Source: JAENVU01 sp963801105
GTDB lineage: Bacteria > Actinomycetota > Acidimicrobiia > IMCC26256 > JAENVU01
Assembly (NCBI GenBank): GCA_963801105.1
Contig: CAWDDH010000003.1
Coordinates: 248,001-312,000, forward strand
DNA length: 64,000 nucleotides
Direction: 5' to 3'
A program made the translations under genes and the position numbers. Below, one piece after another: positions 1 to 9,293 of the stretch. How positions within the stretch are numbered: position 1 is the first letter of the stretch; every line of letters begins with the position of its first letter. The notes beneath the pieces are model-generated. The model was not told where the DNA came from. It did no database searches and saw only the letters and a list, made by a program, of their open reading frames with translations.

Positions 1-289
1 TCCCCGCGAGGGCCATCCCCAGCGCCCAGGTCAGCACCATCGCGGCGAGGAAGGTCACCCGCTGCGTCCGATCGATGGCGATCCCCACGGGGACGGTCGC
101 CGCGGTGGCGACGATGGTGACCGAGCCCGCCAGCAGCCCCAGCTCGGCATGACCGATGTGGAAGGCCCGCTCCAGCGAGGGTGCCAGGGCGCCGACCGCG
201 CCCCGGTCGGCCGCCTCGAGCGCGAGCACGAGCGCCAGCACCACGACCATCCGGCGGGGGCGCAGGGGCGACCGGGACAGCGGCGTCAT
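1..289 (-). CDS. MFS transporter, N-terminal part (runs off the window)
   Basis: The first 96 residues of a membrane transporter are visible, read from an ATG at 289 towards the left edge. A basic N-terminus (SPLRPRR) is followed by a hydrophobic helix, then a loop with ADRGAVGALAPSLERAF, a second helix, and IAIDRTQR. That short basic loop between helices 2 and 3 corresponds to the motif-A position of the major facilitator superfamily. The ligand cannot be told from this fragment. It is divergent from the TPP-enzyme operon with about 190 bp between them. MFS assignment is inferred from topology and family-like motifs; the rest lies outside the window. Confidence 0.75.
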   Translation of the reverse strand, partial: MTPLSRSPLRPRRMVVVLALVLALEAADRGAVGALAPSLERAFHIGHAELGLLAGSVTIVATAATVPVGIAIDRTQRVTFLAAMVLTWALGMALAG

Positions 290-480
290 GTCCTGGCCCT
301 ACCCGGCCCGGCGACGGCCGACGCCGGAGGCACACCGCCTGTGCGATTTTCGCGCGCACGTCTGAACGGGCGGCCGATTGGGTACACCGGCGATAGTCGC
401 CACGAGCGCGGGCGTTTCGACCCCTCCGCCCGCGATCGTGGCGGACCCGAGAACCAACGCGATCCTCCGGGAGGCCCAGG

Positions 481-2292
481 GTGTATACCGTCAGCGATTT
501 CGTCATCGACCGGTTGATCGCCTGGGACCTGCACCGCTTCTACGGATTCCCCGGCGACGGCATCGGGGGCTTCGACGGCGCGCTCGGACGCGCCGAGCGC
601 GACCAGAAGGACTTCCGCTACCTCCGGCCGACGCACGAGGAGATGGCCGGGCTGATGGCGTGTGCCCACGCCAAGTTCACCGGTCAGGTCGGGGTGTGCA
701 TCGCGACGTCGGGACCCGGCGCGGTGCACCTGATGAACGGGCTGTACGACGCCCGGTCCGACAACCAGCCCGTCGTCGCGATCGTCGGCCAGCAGGCGAG
801 GGTCGCGATGGGCAGCGACTTCCAGCAGGAGCTGAACATGGAACGACTCTTCGGCGACGTCGCCGAGTACGTGAAGGCGGTGACGACTCCGATGCAGGCT
901 CAGCTCGTGGTCGATCGGGCGGTCCGCATCGCCGAGGCCTACCGCGCCCCGACCGTCGTGATCCTGCCCGCGGACGTCCAGAACCTCCCGATGGAGGAAC
1001 CCGCCGCGGAGCACTGGGTCTCCCGGACGGGGCTCGGACACGCGTCGACGCGCATCGCGCCCCCGCCAGAGGAGCTGGCACGGGCGGCGGAGGTGCTCAA
1101 CGACGGCCACAAGGTCGCGATGCTCGTCGGGCAGGGTGCCCTCGGCGCCACCGACGAGGTCCTCGCGGTCGCGGACCGCCTCGGTGCGGGCGTCATCACC
1201 GCGCTCCTGGGCAAGGGCGCGGTTCCGGGCGGGGTGCCGTACCACACCCAGCAGCTCGGCCTGCTCGGCTCGAAGCCCAGCTACGACATGATGCAGGACT
1301 GCGACACGCTCCTCATGGTGGGCACGAACTTCCCGTACGGCGAGTTCCTCCCGCCGACCGGTCAGGCACGCGGCGTGCAGATCGACCTCAAGCCGCGCCA
1401 CCTCTCCCTGCGGTACCCGATGGAGGTGAACCTCTGGGGGGACGCGAAGACCACGCTCGCCGCGCTGCTCCCCCACCTGCACCAGACCGCGGACCTGAGC
1501 TGGCAGGAGGGCATCGCCGACGCGATGCGCGACTGGGACGAGAAGGTGGAGCGCGCCGCCCGGACGAAGGCGGATCCGGTGAACCCGCGGCTCGTCTTCC
1601 ACACCCTCAACGAGCGGCTCCCCGAGAACGCGATCGTGACCGCAGACGCGGGGACCACCGCCGACTGGTACGGCCATCACGTGAAGCTCGGGCCGGACAT
1701 GATGGGCAACCTCTCGGGCCGGCTGGCGACGATGCTCGCCGCCATGCCCTACACGATCGCGGCGAAGTTCGCGTTCCCCGAGCGGCCGGTGGTCTGCACC
1801 ATCGGCGACGGCGCCTTCCAGATGCTGGGCATGAACGGGCTGCTGACGGTCAAGCGGCACTGGGAGGAATGGGCGAACCCGACCTTCATCGTGCTGATCC
1901 TGCACAACGACGACCTCAACCAGGTCTCGTGGGAGATGCGTGAGGCCGGCGACCCGCGCTACGACACGAGCCAGCTGCTCGAGGACATGGACTACGCGGG
2001 GTACGCCCGGCTGCTCGGACTCACCGGCATTCGCGTGGAGGACCCGGACCGGCTCGACGACGCGTGGGATGCCGCCTTCGCCTCCGAGCGACCCGTCGTG
2101 CTCGACGTGCTGACGGACAAGAACGTCCCGCCGCTGCCCGCGCACGTGACGTTCGAACAGGCGAAGAGCCTGGCGGGGGCCCTCCTGCACGGTGATCCCG
2201 ACGCGGGCGAGGTCGTGCAGAACAGCGCCCGCGCCGTGGCGTCGCAGATGTTCGCCCTCGCGGGCAGCACGACGGCCGATGACCTTCGATAG
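481..2292 (+). CDS. Thiamine-pyrophosphate-dependent enzyme (acetolactate synthase / pyruvate oxidase family)
   Basis: A 603-residue TPP enzyme, full length for the acetolactate synthase / pyruvate oxidase family. The N-terminal PYR domain has FYGFPGDGIGG and the catalytic-Glu segment THEEMAGLMA, then ATSGPGAVHLMNGLYDA. The C-terminal PP domain has the GDG motif (CTIGDGAFQM) followed about 30 residues later by HNDDLNQ, which together bind Mg-TPP. Family members decarboxylate a 2-keto acid and pass the carbon to an acceptor or to oxygen; the substrate here is unknown. It starts at GTG after a good GGGAGG site. Its stop overlaps the start of the enolase-like gene, so the two are translationally coupled. 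An operon with an enolase-superfamily dehydratase and a FAD/Fe-S dehydrogenase suggests sugar-acid or 2-hydroxyacid breakdown (inference). Confidence 0.88.
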   Translation: MYTVSDFVIDRLIAWDLHRFYGFPGDGIGGFDGALGRAERDQKDFRYLRPTHEEMAGLMACAHAKFTGQVGVCIATSGPGAVHLMNGLYDARSDNQPVVAIVGQQARVAMGSDFQQELNMERLFGDVAEYVKAVTTPMQAQLVVDRAVRIAEAYRAPTVVILPADVQNLPMEEPAAEHWVSRTGLGHASTRIAPPPEELARAAEVLNDGHKVAMLVGQGALGATDEVLAVADRLGAGVITALLGKGAVPGGVPYHTQQLGLLGSKPSYDMMQDCDTLLMVGTNFPYGEFLPPTGQARGVQIDLKPRHLSLRYPMEVNLWGDAKTTLAALLPHLHQTADLSWQEGIADAMRDWDEKVERAARTKADPVNPRLVFHTLNERLPENAIVTADAGTTADWYGHHVKLGPDMMGNLSGRLATMLAAMPYTIAAKFAFPERPVVCTIGDGAFQMLGMNGLLTVKRHWEEWANPTFIVLILHNDDLNQVSWEMREAGDPRYDTSQLLEDMDYAGYARLLGLTGIRVEDPDRLDDAWDAAFASERPVVLDVLTDKNVPPLPAHVTFEQAKSLAGALLHGDPDAGEVVQNSARAVASQMFALAGSTTADDLR

Positions 2293-3484
2293 CGCGCTCC
2301 ACCGGCGCATCAGGCGTCCGGCGTCGGCGCCGACGGAGTCGGGCCCCGAGCCTGACGGGCCGGCGTCGCGCGACGGCGTGCGCCCGGCCGCCGGGGCGGG
2401 ACCGCCGGTCGCCCGGGTCTCGGCGGCGGCCTACACCGTCCCCACCGAGGCGCCAGAGTCCGACGGCACGCTCGAATGGGACGCGACCACGATCGTGATC
2501 GCCGAGGTGCAGGCCGGGTCCACGACAGGACTCGGCTACTCCTATGCGGCGCCCGCGGCCGTGAGCGTGATCCAGGACACGCTCGCGGACGTGGTGGCGG
2601 GGACGGACGCGCTCGCGCCGCGTGCGACGTGGTCCGCGATGGTCCGCGCCGTCCGCAACCAGGGACGGCCGGGGGTCGTGAGCTCGGCCATCTCGGCCGT
2701 CGACGTCGCATTGTGGGACCTGCGCGGGCGCCTGCTCGGGCTGTCCGTGGCCGATGCGCTCGGCCGGGCGCGTGACGTGGTCCCCGCGTACGGCAGCGGC
2801 GGGTTCACGAGCGCCTCCGACGCGGAGCTCGTGAACCAGCTCGTGGGGTGGGTCGACCAGGGGCTCCGGGCCGTGAAGATGAAGGTCGGGCGCGACCCGG
2901 TGGCCGACCGGCGACGCGTCGCCGCGGTGCGGGCCGCGATCGGCGACACCGTCGGGCTGTTCGTGGATGCCAACGGCGCGTACTCGCGCCAACAAGCCCG
3001 GGCCATGGCCGAGGTGTTCGCCGACGCGGGCGTCACGTGGTTCGAGGAGCCCGTCAGCTCCGACGACCTCGACGGCCTCCGCGCGGTGCGGGAGACGGCG
3101 CCGGCCGGGATGGACGTGACGGCCGGCGAGTACGGGTACGACCTCCCGTACTTCCGGCGCATGCTCGACGCCGACGCGATCGACTGCCTGCAGGCGGACG
3201 TGACGCGTGCCGGCGGGATCACCACGTTCCTGCGTGTGGGCGCACTCACCGACGCCCGCGGCGTCGACCTGTCCTCGCACACCGCGCCCCAGGTGAGCGC
3301 GCACGCCTGCGCCGGGCTGTGGCACCTCCGCCACGCCGAGTACTTCGCCGACCACGTCCGCCTCGAGTCCATGCTCTTCGACGGTGTCCTCACCCCGGTC
3401 GAGGGCGTCCTGCGACCCGATCCCACACGACCGGGCCTCGGGATCGAGCTCAAGCGCAGGGACGCGGAACGGTACCGACGGTGA
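2279..3484 (+). CDS. Enolase-superfamily enzyme, mandelate racemase / muconate lactonizing type
   Basis: About 401 residues. The enolase-superfamily barrel shows the K-x-K catalytic pair (VKMKVGRDP), the first metal ligand in VDANGAY, the second in WFEEPVS, a third acidic segment AGEYGYD, and the His-containing SSHTAP loop near the C-terminus. Lys plus His as acid/base places it in the mandelate racemase group, whose members racemise, or dehydrate sugar acids; the exact substrate is not readable. The ATG at 2279 is chosen because it overlaps the TPP-enzyme stop. The N-terminal 45 residues are Pro/Ala-rich before the capping domain begins at RVSAAAYTVPTEAPESDGT. A frame extension upstream inside the neighbour is a shadow. 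Confidence 0.88.
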   Translation: MTFDSALHRRIRRPASAPTESGPEPDGPASRDGVRPAAGAGPPVARVSAAAYTVPTEAPESDGTLEWDATTIVIAEVQAGSTTGLGYSYAAPAAVSVIQDTLADVVAGTDALAPRATWSAMVRAVRNQGRPGVVSSAISAVDVALWDLRGRLLGLSVADALGRARDVVPAYGSGGFTSASDAELVNQLVGWVDQGLRAVKMKVGRDPVADRRRVAAVRAAIGDTVGLFVDANGAYSRQQARAMAEVFADAGVTWFEEPVSSDDLDGLRAVRETAPAGMDVTAGEYGYDLPYFRRMLDADAIDCLQADVTRAGGITTFLRVGALTDARGVDLSSHTAPQVSAHACAGLWHLRHAEYFADHVRLESMLFDGVLTPVEGVLRPDPTRPGLGIELKRRDAERYRR

Positions 3485-3497
3485 CGCGGGGACGGCG

Positions 3498-6400
3498 GTG
3501 AGCGGACCACGCCGCTTCGAGGCGATGGACACGGTGACGCCGGTCGCCATCTCGTCGCGCGTCGACGCCGACGCGCGCGCCCTCGCCGAGGAGCTGGGCG
3601 CGACGACCGCCGGCGAGGTGCGCTTCGACGACGGGAGCCGGTCGGCGTACTCCACCGACGCCTCGAACTACCGGCAGGTGCCCATCGGCGTGGTCGTGCC
3701 CCGCACCATCGACGACGTCCTCACGACCGTCGCCGCGTGCCACCGGCGCGGGATCCCGATCACCAGCCGGGGCGGCGGCACGAGCCTCGCCGGCCAGTGC
3801 ACGAACGTCGCGGTCGTCATCGACTTCTCGAAGTACCTGCACCGTGTCCGCTCGATCGATCCCGAGGCGCAACTCGCGGTGGTCGAGCCCGGCTGCAACC
3901 TCGACGATCTCCGGCGGGCGGCCGGCGAGCACGGACTCACCTTCGGTCCGGACCCGGCCACCCACGATCGCAACACGATCGGCGGGATGATCGGCAACAA
4001 CTCGTGCGGCGTCCACTCGGTGATGGCCGAGTTCTACGGGCCCGGGCCGCTGACCGCGGACCAGGTCGTCTCGCTCGACGTGCTCACCTACGACGGTCAC
4101 CGCATGACGGTGGGCGCGACCTCCGACGCCGAGCTCACGCGCATCGCCGCCGGGACCGACCGGCGGGCCGCGATCTACCGCGGCCTGCGGGACCTGCGCG
4201 ACCGCCACGACCACGCCATCCGATCGCGCTATCCCGACATCCCCCGGCGGGTGTCGGGCTTCAACCTGGATCGCCTGCTCCCGGAGCAGGGCTTCGACGT
4301 CGCCAAGGCGCTCGTCGGGACGGAGGGGACGTGCGTCGTCGTGCTCGGCGCGACCCTCCGGCTGATCGAAGCACGGCCCGAGCGCACCCTCGTCGTCCTC
4401 GGGTACCCCGACGCGGCGACGGCCGGCGACCACGTGCCGGTCGTGCGCGAGCACCGGCCGGTCGGGCTCGAGGGGATCGACTCGCAGCTGGTGGACTTCA
4501 TGCGGAAGAAGGGCCTGCACCCCGACGACGTGGACCTGCTGCCCAACGGCAACGGCTTCCTGCTGGTGGAGTTCGGCGGGGACACCAAGGACGAGACCGA
4601 CGCCCGGGCGAAGGCGCTGATCGACGCGGTGACCGCCGGCGACGACGCGCCCTCAGCGAAGCTGTTCACCGACCGCTGGGAGGAGCAGAAGCTCTGGCAG
4701 GTGCGCGAATCCGGCCTCGGCGCGACCGCGCAGGTGCCGGGGAAGCCACCCAGCCACCCGGGGTGGGAGGACGCCGCGGTCCCGCCCGAACGGGTCGGCG
4801 ACTACCTCCGCGACTTCCAGAAGCTGCTGGACGAGTTCGGGTACGAGGCCGCGCTCTACGGGCACTTCGGCCAGGGATGCATCCACTGCCGCATCGACTT
4901 CGAGCTCGACACGGTGCACGGCGTGACCGTCTGGCGGGAGTTCCTCGATCGTGCCGCGGCGCTGGTGGTCTCCTACGGCGGGTCGCTGTCGGGTGAGCAC
5001 GGCGACGGCCAGGCCCGCGCAGCACTGCTCACCACGATGTTCGGCGACGCGCTCGTCGAGGCGTTCGCCGAGTTCAAGGACCTCTGGGACCCCGACGGCG
5101 GCATGAACCCGGGCAAGGTCGTTCGGCCGTACCGGCCCGACGAGAACCTCCGGCTCGGACCGGACACCGGCGTGCGCCACCTGCGCACCCATTTCGCGTT
5201 CGCCGACGACCACTACGACTTCGCCCACGCGGCCAACCGCTGCGTCGGGGTAGGCAAGTGCCGGGACGTCGAATCCGGGACGATGTGCCCGAGCTACATG
5301 GCGACGCGCGAGGAGCACGACTCGACCCGCGGCCGTGCACGGATGCTGTTCGAGATGCTGCGGGGCGAGGAGCTCGACGGATGGCGAGACGACGCGGTGG
5401 CCGACTCACTGGACCTGTGCCTCGCGTGCAAGGGCTGCAAGACCGACTGTCCCGTCAACGTCGACATGGCCACCTACAAGGCGGAGTTCCTCTCACACCA
5501 CTACGCGCGCCGACTCCGCCCACGCGTCGGATACGCGATGGGACTCATCTACTGGTGGGCACGCGTGGCCAGCCGCGCGCCGCGCCTGGTGAACGCGGTC
5601 ACGCACGCCCCCGGACTCGCTCGCCTCGTGAAGCTCGCCGGTGGCGTCGCGTCCCAGCGCACGATCCCGCGGTTCGCGGCGCCCTCCTTCACCGACCGGT
5701 TCCGTTCCCGCGCCCGACCCGTCCGCCACGGCGCCTCCCCTGCCGTCCACGGTGACGCCGAGGTCGTCGGGCACGCGCAGGTCCCGCGCTTCGCCGGACC
5801 GTCGTTCTCCACCATCTCGATGCAGCAGCAGTCGGGGGAGAACCGGCTCCACCCCCACGGCCGGATCGCCCCGTTCCGCACCGACCGGGTGCTGCTCTGG
5901 CCCGACACGTTCAACAACTACCTCGAGTCCTCCGTGCTCGACGCGGCCGTCGAGGTGCTTGAGGACGCGGGCTACGCGGTGGAGATCCCACCCCGACCGC
6001 TCTGCTGTGGCCGCCCGCTCTATGACTTCGGGATGCTCGCCACCGCTGAGCGCCTGTGGCAGCAGACCCTTCGCGTCCTGCGGCCCTGGATCCGGGCCGG
6101 CGTGCCCGTGGTGGGTCTCGAGCCCAGCTGTGTCGCGGCGTTCCGGGACGAGCTGCCCAACCTCTTCCCCCACGACGACGACGCGCGACGGCTCGCGGGC
6201 CAGACCCTCCTGCTCTCGGAGTTTCTCGAGCGTCAGCACTACGAGCCGCCGCCGCTGGACGCCGCGGTCACGGTGCACGGGCACTGTCACCACAAGGCGG
6301 TGCTCGGGATGGACGCCGAGATCGCGCTCATGCAGCGGATGGGGATGGAGATCGACGTGCTCGACTCCGGATGCTGCGGCATGGCCGGATCCTTCGGGTT

Positions 6401-6650
6401 CGCGGCCGACCACTACGACGTCTCCGTGCGGGTCGGCGAGCGGGTCCTGCTCCCGGCCGTGCGCGACCTCGACCCGGAGCGCCTTCTCGTCACCGACGGC
6501 TTCAGCTGTCGCGAGCAGATCGAGCAGGAGACAGGTCGCAGCCCGACCCACCTCGCCGAGCTCGTCCGCCGAGCGATTCACCGACGCGACGAACCCGGTG
6601 ACGCGCCGGCCGGGCCGGCCGGCGCCCCAACGAAGGAGAGGACGTCATGA
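3498..6650 (+). CDS. FAD-linked oxidase with C-terminal Fe-S and CCG domains (D-lactate / glycolate dehydrogenase type)
   Basis: A 1050-residue fusion. The N-terminal FAD_binding_4 domain has the pyrophosphate loop SRGGGTSLAGQC and IGNNSCGVHS. A FAD-oxidase C-terminal domain follows with GHFGQGCIHCRIDF and SGEHGDGQAR. Next are two 4Fe-4S motifs (CVGVGKC...CPSY and CLACKGCKTDCPVNV) and a C-terminal pair of CCG-type segments (LCCGRPLYDFG, SGCCGMAGSFGF). This arrangement matches large quinone-linked D-2-hydroxyacid dehydrogenases that pass electrons to the membrane pool. The start is uncertain: GTG at 3498 follows GGGGACGG and lies 14 nt after the previous stop; ATG at 3525 is the alternative. 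It overlaps the next gene by ATGA. Its role beside a TPP enzyme and an enolase-like enzyme is inferred to be oxidation of a hydroxyacid intermediate. Confidence 0.87.
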   Translation: MSGPRRFEAMDTVTPVAISSRVDADARALAEELGATTAGEVRFDDGSRSAYSTDASNYRQVPIGVVVPRTIDDVLTTVAACHRRGIPITSRGGGTSLAGQCTNVAVVIDFSKYLHRVRSIDPEAQLAVVEPGCNLDDLRRAAGEHGLTFGPDPATHDRNTIGGMIGNNSCGVHSVMAEFYGPGPLTADQVVSLDVLTYDGHRMTVGATSDAELTRIAAGTDRRAAIYRGLRDLRDRHDHAIRSRYPDIPRRVSGFNLDRLLPEQGFDVAKALVGTEGTCVVVLGATLRLIEARPERTLVVLGYPDAATAGDHVPVVREHRPVGLEGIDSQLVDFMRKKGLHPDDVDLLPNGNGFLLVEFGGDTKDETDARAKALIDAVTAGDDAPSAKLFTDRWEEQKLWQVRESGLGATAQVPGKPPSHPGWEDAAVPPERVGDYLRDFQKLLDEFGYEAALYGHFGQGCIHCRIDFELDTVHGVTVWREFLDRAAALVVSYGGSLSGEHGDGQARAALLTTMFGDALVEAFAEFKDLWDPDGGMNPGKVVRPYRPDENLRLGPDTGVRHLRTHFAFADDHYDFAHAANRCVGVGKCRDVESGTMCPSYMATREEHDSTRGRARMLFEMLRGEELDGWRDDAVADSLDLCLACKGCKTDCPVNVDMATYKAEFLSHHYARRLRPRVGYAMGLIYWWARVASRAPRLVNAVTHAPGLARLVKLAGGVASQRTIPRFAAPSFTDRFRSRARPVRHGASPAVHGDAEVVGHAQVPRFAGPSFSTISMQQQSGENRLHPHGRIAPFRTDRVLLWPDTFNNYLESSVLDAAVEVLEDAGYAVEIPPRPLCCGRPLYDFGMLATAERLWQQTLRVLRPWIRAGVPVVGLEPSCVAAFRDELPNLFPHDDDARRLAGQTLLLSEFLERQHYEPPPLDAAVTVHGHCHHKAVLGMDAEIALMQRMGMEIDVLDSGCCGMAGSFGFAADHYDVSVRVGERVLLPAVRDLDPERLLVTDGFSCREQIEQETGRSPTHLAELVRRAIHRRDEPGDAPAGPAGAPTKERTS

Positions 6651-7168
6651 CGACGAAGGACCTGATCACGACCGGACTCGCCGGAACCGCGGCCGGCGCC
6701 GTCGGCACCCTCGCCATGGACCTGCTCTGGTACCGCCGGGCGCGGGCCGACGGGAACGACAGCAGCTTCGGCGACTACGAGCTCAGTCGCGACACCACGT
6801 CGTTCGACGACGCCGGTGCCCCCGCACAGATCGGCCGCAAAGCGGCCGCCGCCGTCGGCGTGCGGATCCCGGATCGGGACGCGGGTCTCACCAACGACAT
6901 CGTCCACTGGATGATCGGGATCGGCTGGGCGATCGGCGGCGCGGTCCTCGCGGCGCGGACCGGCGTCCCGCCCCTTGCCGCCGGAGTGGCGTCCGGATTC
7001 GCGGCCTTCGGCGCCTCATACGCCGTGCTGCCGCTCCTCGGCGTCTACCAGCCGATCTGGCAGTACGACGCCGCGACCGTGGGGAAGGACGCGACCGCGC
7101 ACGCCACGTTCGGCGCCGCGACCGGGCTCGCCCTCACCCTCATCGGGCGACTCGGCGGGCGCGACTGA
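6647..7168 (+). CDS. Small four-helix membrane protein, YagU/DUF1440-like
   Basis: A 173-residue protein with hydrophobic stretches at about 9-29, 88-106, 110-135 and 152-168, separated by a charged loop. It ends the TPP/enolase/FAD-oxidase operon through an ATGA overlap, so it is co-translated with the dehydrogenase. The layout (Gly/Ala-rich helices, HW...G in helix 2, VLPLLGVYQPIW, a late conserved-looking His) recalls YagU/DUF1440 inner-membrane proteins, but the match is tentative. A membrane partner for the FAD/Fe-S dehydrogenase is a possible role (inference). Confidence 0.65.
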   Translation: MTTKDLITTGLAGTAAGAVGTLAMDLLWYRRARADGNDSSFGDYELSRDTTSFDDAGAPAQIGRKAAAAVGVRIPDRDAGLTNDIVHWMIGIGWAIGGAVLAARTGVPPLAAGVASGFAAFGASYAVLPLLGVYQPIWQYDAATVGKDATAHATFGAATGLALTLIGRLGGRD

Positions 7169-7252
7169 ACGGCGGTCGTCCGGCGAGGTGCTCCAGCCGT
7201 CAGGCGATCCCGAGTTGACCGCAACATGCCCGGCACGTCCACGGAGCGCGTC

Positions 7253-7400
7253 TCACGCACCACGCACCCGCTCGCGTCGTAGTCGGTGAAGCTCGCCCTC
7301 TCCGATCGCGACCACGTTGCCCGTGGCTGGCAAGCCGTCGTACTCCGCGACCTCCGCGACGTGTGTCCCGCGCATGACCCACCGGTCGGCGCAGCCTGAC
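7253..7400 (-). pseudogene. Remnant of a SnoaL-like / ester cyclase domain
   Basis: The gap between the small membrane protein and the GH15 gene is not random on the minus strand. It reads RWVMRGTHVAEVAEYDGLPATG, then ELHRLRRERV, which resembles the C-terminal core of SnoaL-like ester cyclases (W-x-x-R-G-T-H-x-G-E-x-x-G-L-P-x-T-G). Only about 45 residues remain, with no start codon or N-terminal half in place, so this looks like a decayed piece rather than a gene. Identification is from memory of the motif. Confidence 0.4.
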
Positions 7401-7422
7401 GCGCCGCCGGCACCGCGCGTGG

Positions 7423-9207
7423 TCACGGCGACCACGGACCCGGACCGACGGCCCGGCCGATCCGCTGGGCGCACTCGATGAGGAGGGCGTGGACGAAGGC
7501 CTGCGGCAGGTTGCCCCGCTGCTGGCGCTGGGTCACGTCGAACTCCTCCGTGTACAGACCGGGCGGACCGCAGGCGGCCCGGTTCCGCTCGAACCAGCGC
7601 GCGGCACCGACGACGTCGCCCTGGTCGAGCAGCGCGAGCGACACGAGGAACCCGCACAAGAGGAAGGCGCCTTCGGCACGCGACAGCGGCTGGTCGCCGT
7701 GACGGAACCGATAGGCATACCCGTCCTCGGTGAGGTCCTCGAGCACGGTCCGCAGGGTGGCGACGGTGCGCGGGTCGTCCGCTGCGAGCGCCCCTCTGAT
7801 CGCCGGGAGCAGCAGCGCAGCATCGACCCCGGTATCGGTGGGGCTGCGCTGCCACCGGCCGGTCCGGTGCAGCCCGCCGCGTGCGGCTTCTGCCACCAAC
7901 GTGTCGGCGAGCGCCTCCCAGCGCGCGGCGAGACCCCCGGCGCGGGGACGCCTTGCCGCGGCGCGGAGTCCCGCTGCGCACGCGAGCCGACTCTCGGTCC
8001 AATGGTCGGGCTCGAGCTCCCAGATGCCCGCGTCGGGTTCGTGACGCCGACGCGAGATCGCGTCGGCCGCGATCTCGGCGGCGCGCCAACCGTCCGGATC
8101 GAGCCGGTCGTGCGCGTCGGCACACGCGAAGAGCTGCAGCGCCTCGCCAAAGGTGTCGAGCTGGAACTGACCGTTCACCCAGTTCCCGACGACGTCGGCG
8201 CCGCCCGGATAGCCGGGAAGATCGAGCCGTCGTTCGTCGGGGACCCGCGCCCCCGTGACCGTGTACGCGGGCGCGAGGTCCGGGCCGTCGTCGTGCAGCC
8301 GCGCGGTCACGAACCGCACGGCGTTGTCGAGGAGCTCCGGGTTCCCGCCGTCGGCGGTGGCGACGCCGGAGATGCACTGATCGCGGATCCACGCGTACCG
8401 GTAGTCGTAGTTGCGTCCCTTCTCGGCACGCTCGGGCAGGCTCATCGTCGCCGCGGCCACCATCGCGCCCGAGGCGCTGCTCATCCCGGCGAGGACGGCG
8501 TGCGCGTGCTGGACGTCGCGATCGGCCACGAGGCCCACGCCCGCGTCGCGGTGCCGATGCCAGCCCTCCTCCGTCGCGGCCCAGGCCCGCGCCGGGTCCA
8601 CGATCTCGGGCGCGGTCCCGGTAGTGAGGGTGAAGACCAGATCGTGGTCGCGGCCGGGTGCGAGGCGCAGCTCGAGCTCCAGGTCGTGGTGGCGGCCGTC
8701 GTCGACGACGCTCGCCGATCCCGCTCCCTGCCAGCAGAAGACCAGGTCGCCCAGCCGACCCCGCCAGCATCCGTCGTCGTCACACGTGAGCTCCCGGGGC
8801 CCGAGACGCCCGAACTCGGCGCGCAGCGCGAGCACGACCCGGACCGTTGCGCCGCTCTCGGCCCGCACCCGGCGCAGCAGCGTCATGCGGTCGGGACGGG
8901 ACGGGAGCGCGAGCGCCTCCCGGCACTCGACGACGCCGGCATCGCCCACCCACCGGCTGCGCCAGATCAGGCTGCCGGGCTCGTAGCTGCCACCCCAGAC
9001 GTAGCGGGTGGTGGGCACGACCTGGTAGCCCCCACCCCCGCCGACGAGCGACGCGAACACGGCGGGGCTGTCCCAGCGCGGGAAGCACAGCCACACCATC
9101 TCACCCCGCGGACCGACGACCACGCCGCGCTCCCCGTCGGCGACGAGCGCGTACTGCCGAAGCACCGTCGGCGGCCAGCGTTCGCGGGTCATCGGCATCG
9201 TCCGCAC
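7423..9207 (-). CDS. Glycoside hydrolase family 15 (glucoamylase / trehalase-like)
   Basis: A 594-residue cytoplasmic enzyme with no signal peptide. The N-terminal beta-sandwich domain (GVVVGPRGEMVWLCFPRWDSPAVFASL) precedes an alpha/alpha barrel containing the GH15 signature GRNYDYRYAWIRDQCISG and, near the C-terminus, LYTEEFDVTQRQQRGNLPQAF, where the general-base Glu of the family lies. Members hydrolyse alpha-glucosidic bonds; in actinobacteria many are trehalases. A GTG start with GGAG eight bases upstream is used; ATG codons 9 and 15 bases further in are alternatives. Its promoter region is shared divergently with the SDR gene. Confidence 0.88.
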   Translation of the reverse strand: MRTMPMTRERWPPTVLRQYALVADGERGVVVGPRGEMVWLCFPRWDSPAVFASLVGGGGGYQVVPTTRYVWGGSYEPGSLIWRSRWVGDAGVVECREALALPSRPDRMTLLRRVRAESGATVRVVLALRAEFGRLGPRELTCDDDGCWRGRLGDLVFCWQGAGSASVVDDGRHHDLELELRLAPGRDHDLVFTLTTGTAPEIVDPARAWAATEEGWHRHRDAGVGLVADRDVQHAHAVLAGMSSASGAMVAAATMSLPERAEKGRNYDYRYAWIRDQCISGVATADGGNPELLDNAVRFVTARLHDDGPDLAPAYTVTGARVPDERRLDLPGYPGGADVVGNWVNGQFQLDTFGEALQLFACADAHDRLDPDGWRAAEIAADAISRRRHEPDAGIWELEPDHWTESRLACAAGLRAAARRPRAGGLAARWEALADTLVAEAARGGLHRTGRWQRSPTDTGVDAALLLPAIRGALAADDPRTVATLRTVLEDLTEDGYAYRFRHGDQPLSRAEGAFLLCGFLVSLALLDQGDVVGAARWFERNRAACGPPGLYTEEFDVTQRQQRGNLPQAFVHALLIECAQRIGRAVGPGPWSP

Positions 9208-9293
9208 GTGGGCATCTCCGGAGCGTGTACCCAGGCGCTCGCCGCGACAACCGCGAGGTTTCGGGGACCCTCGGCGCCGGGCATGACAAAGCC

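Noticed and set aside
286..2310. A 674-codon minus-strand frame across the TPP-enzyme gene
   Set aside because: It is an antisense shadow caused by high GC in third positions. The translation is Arg/His/Val-rich with no domain, while the plus strand encodes a clear TPP enzyme.
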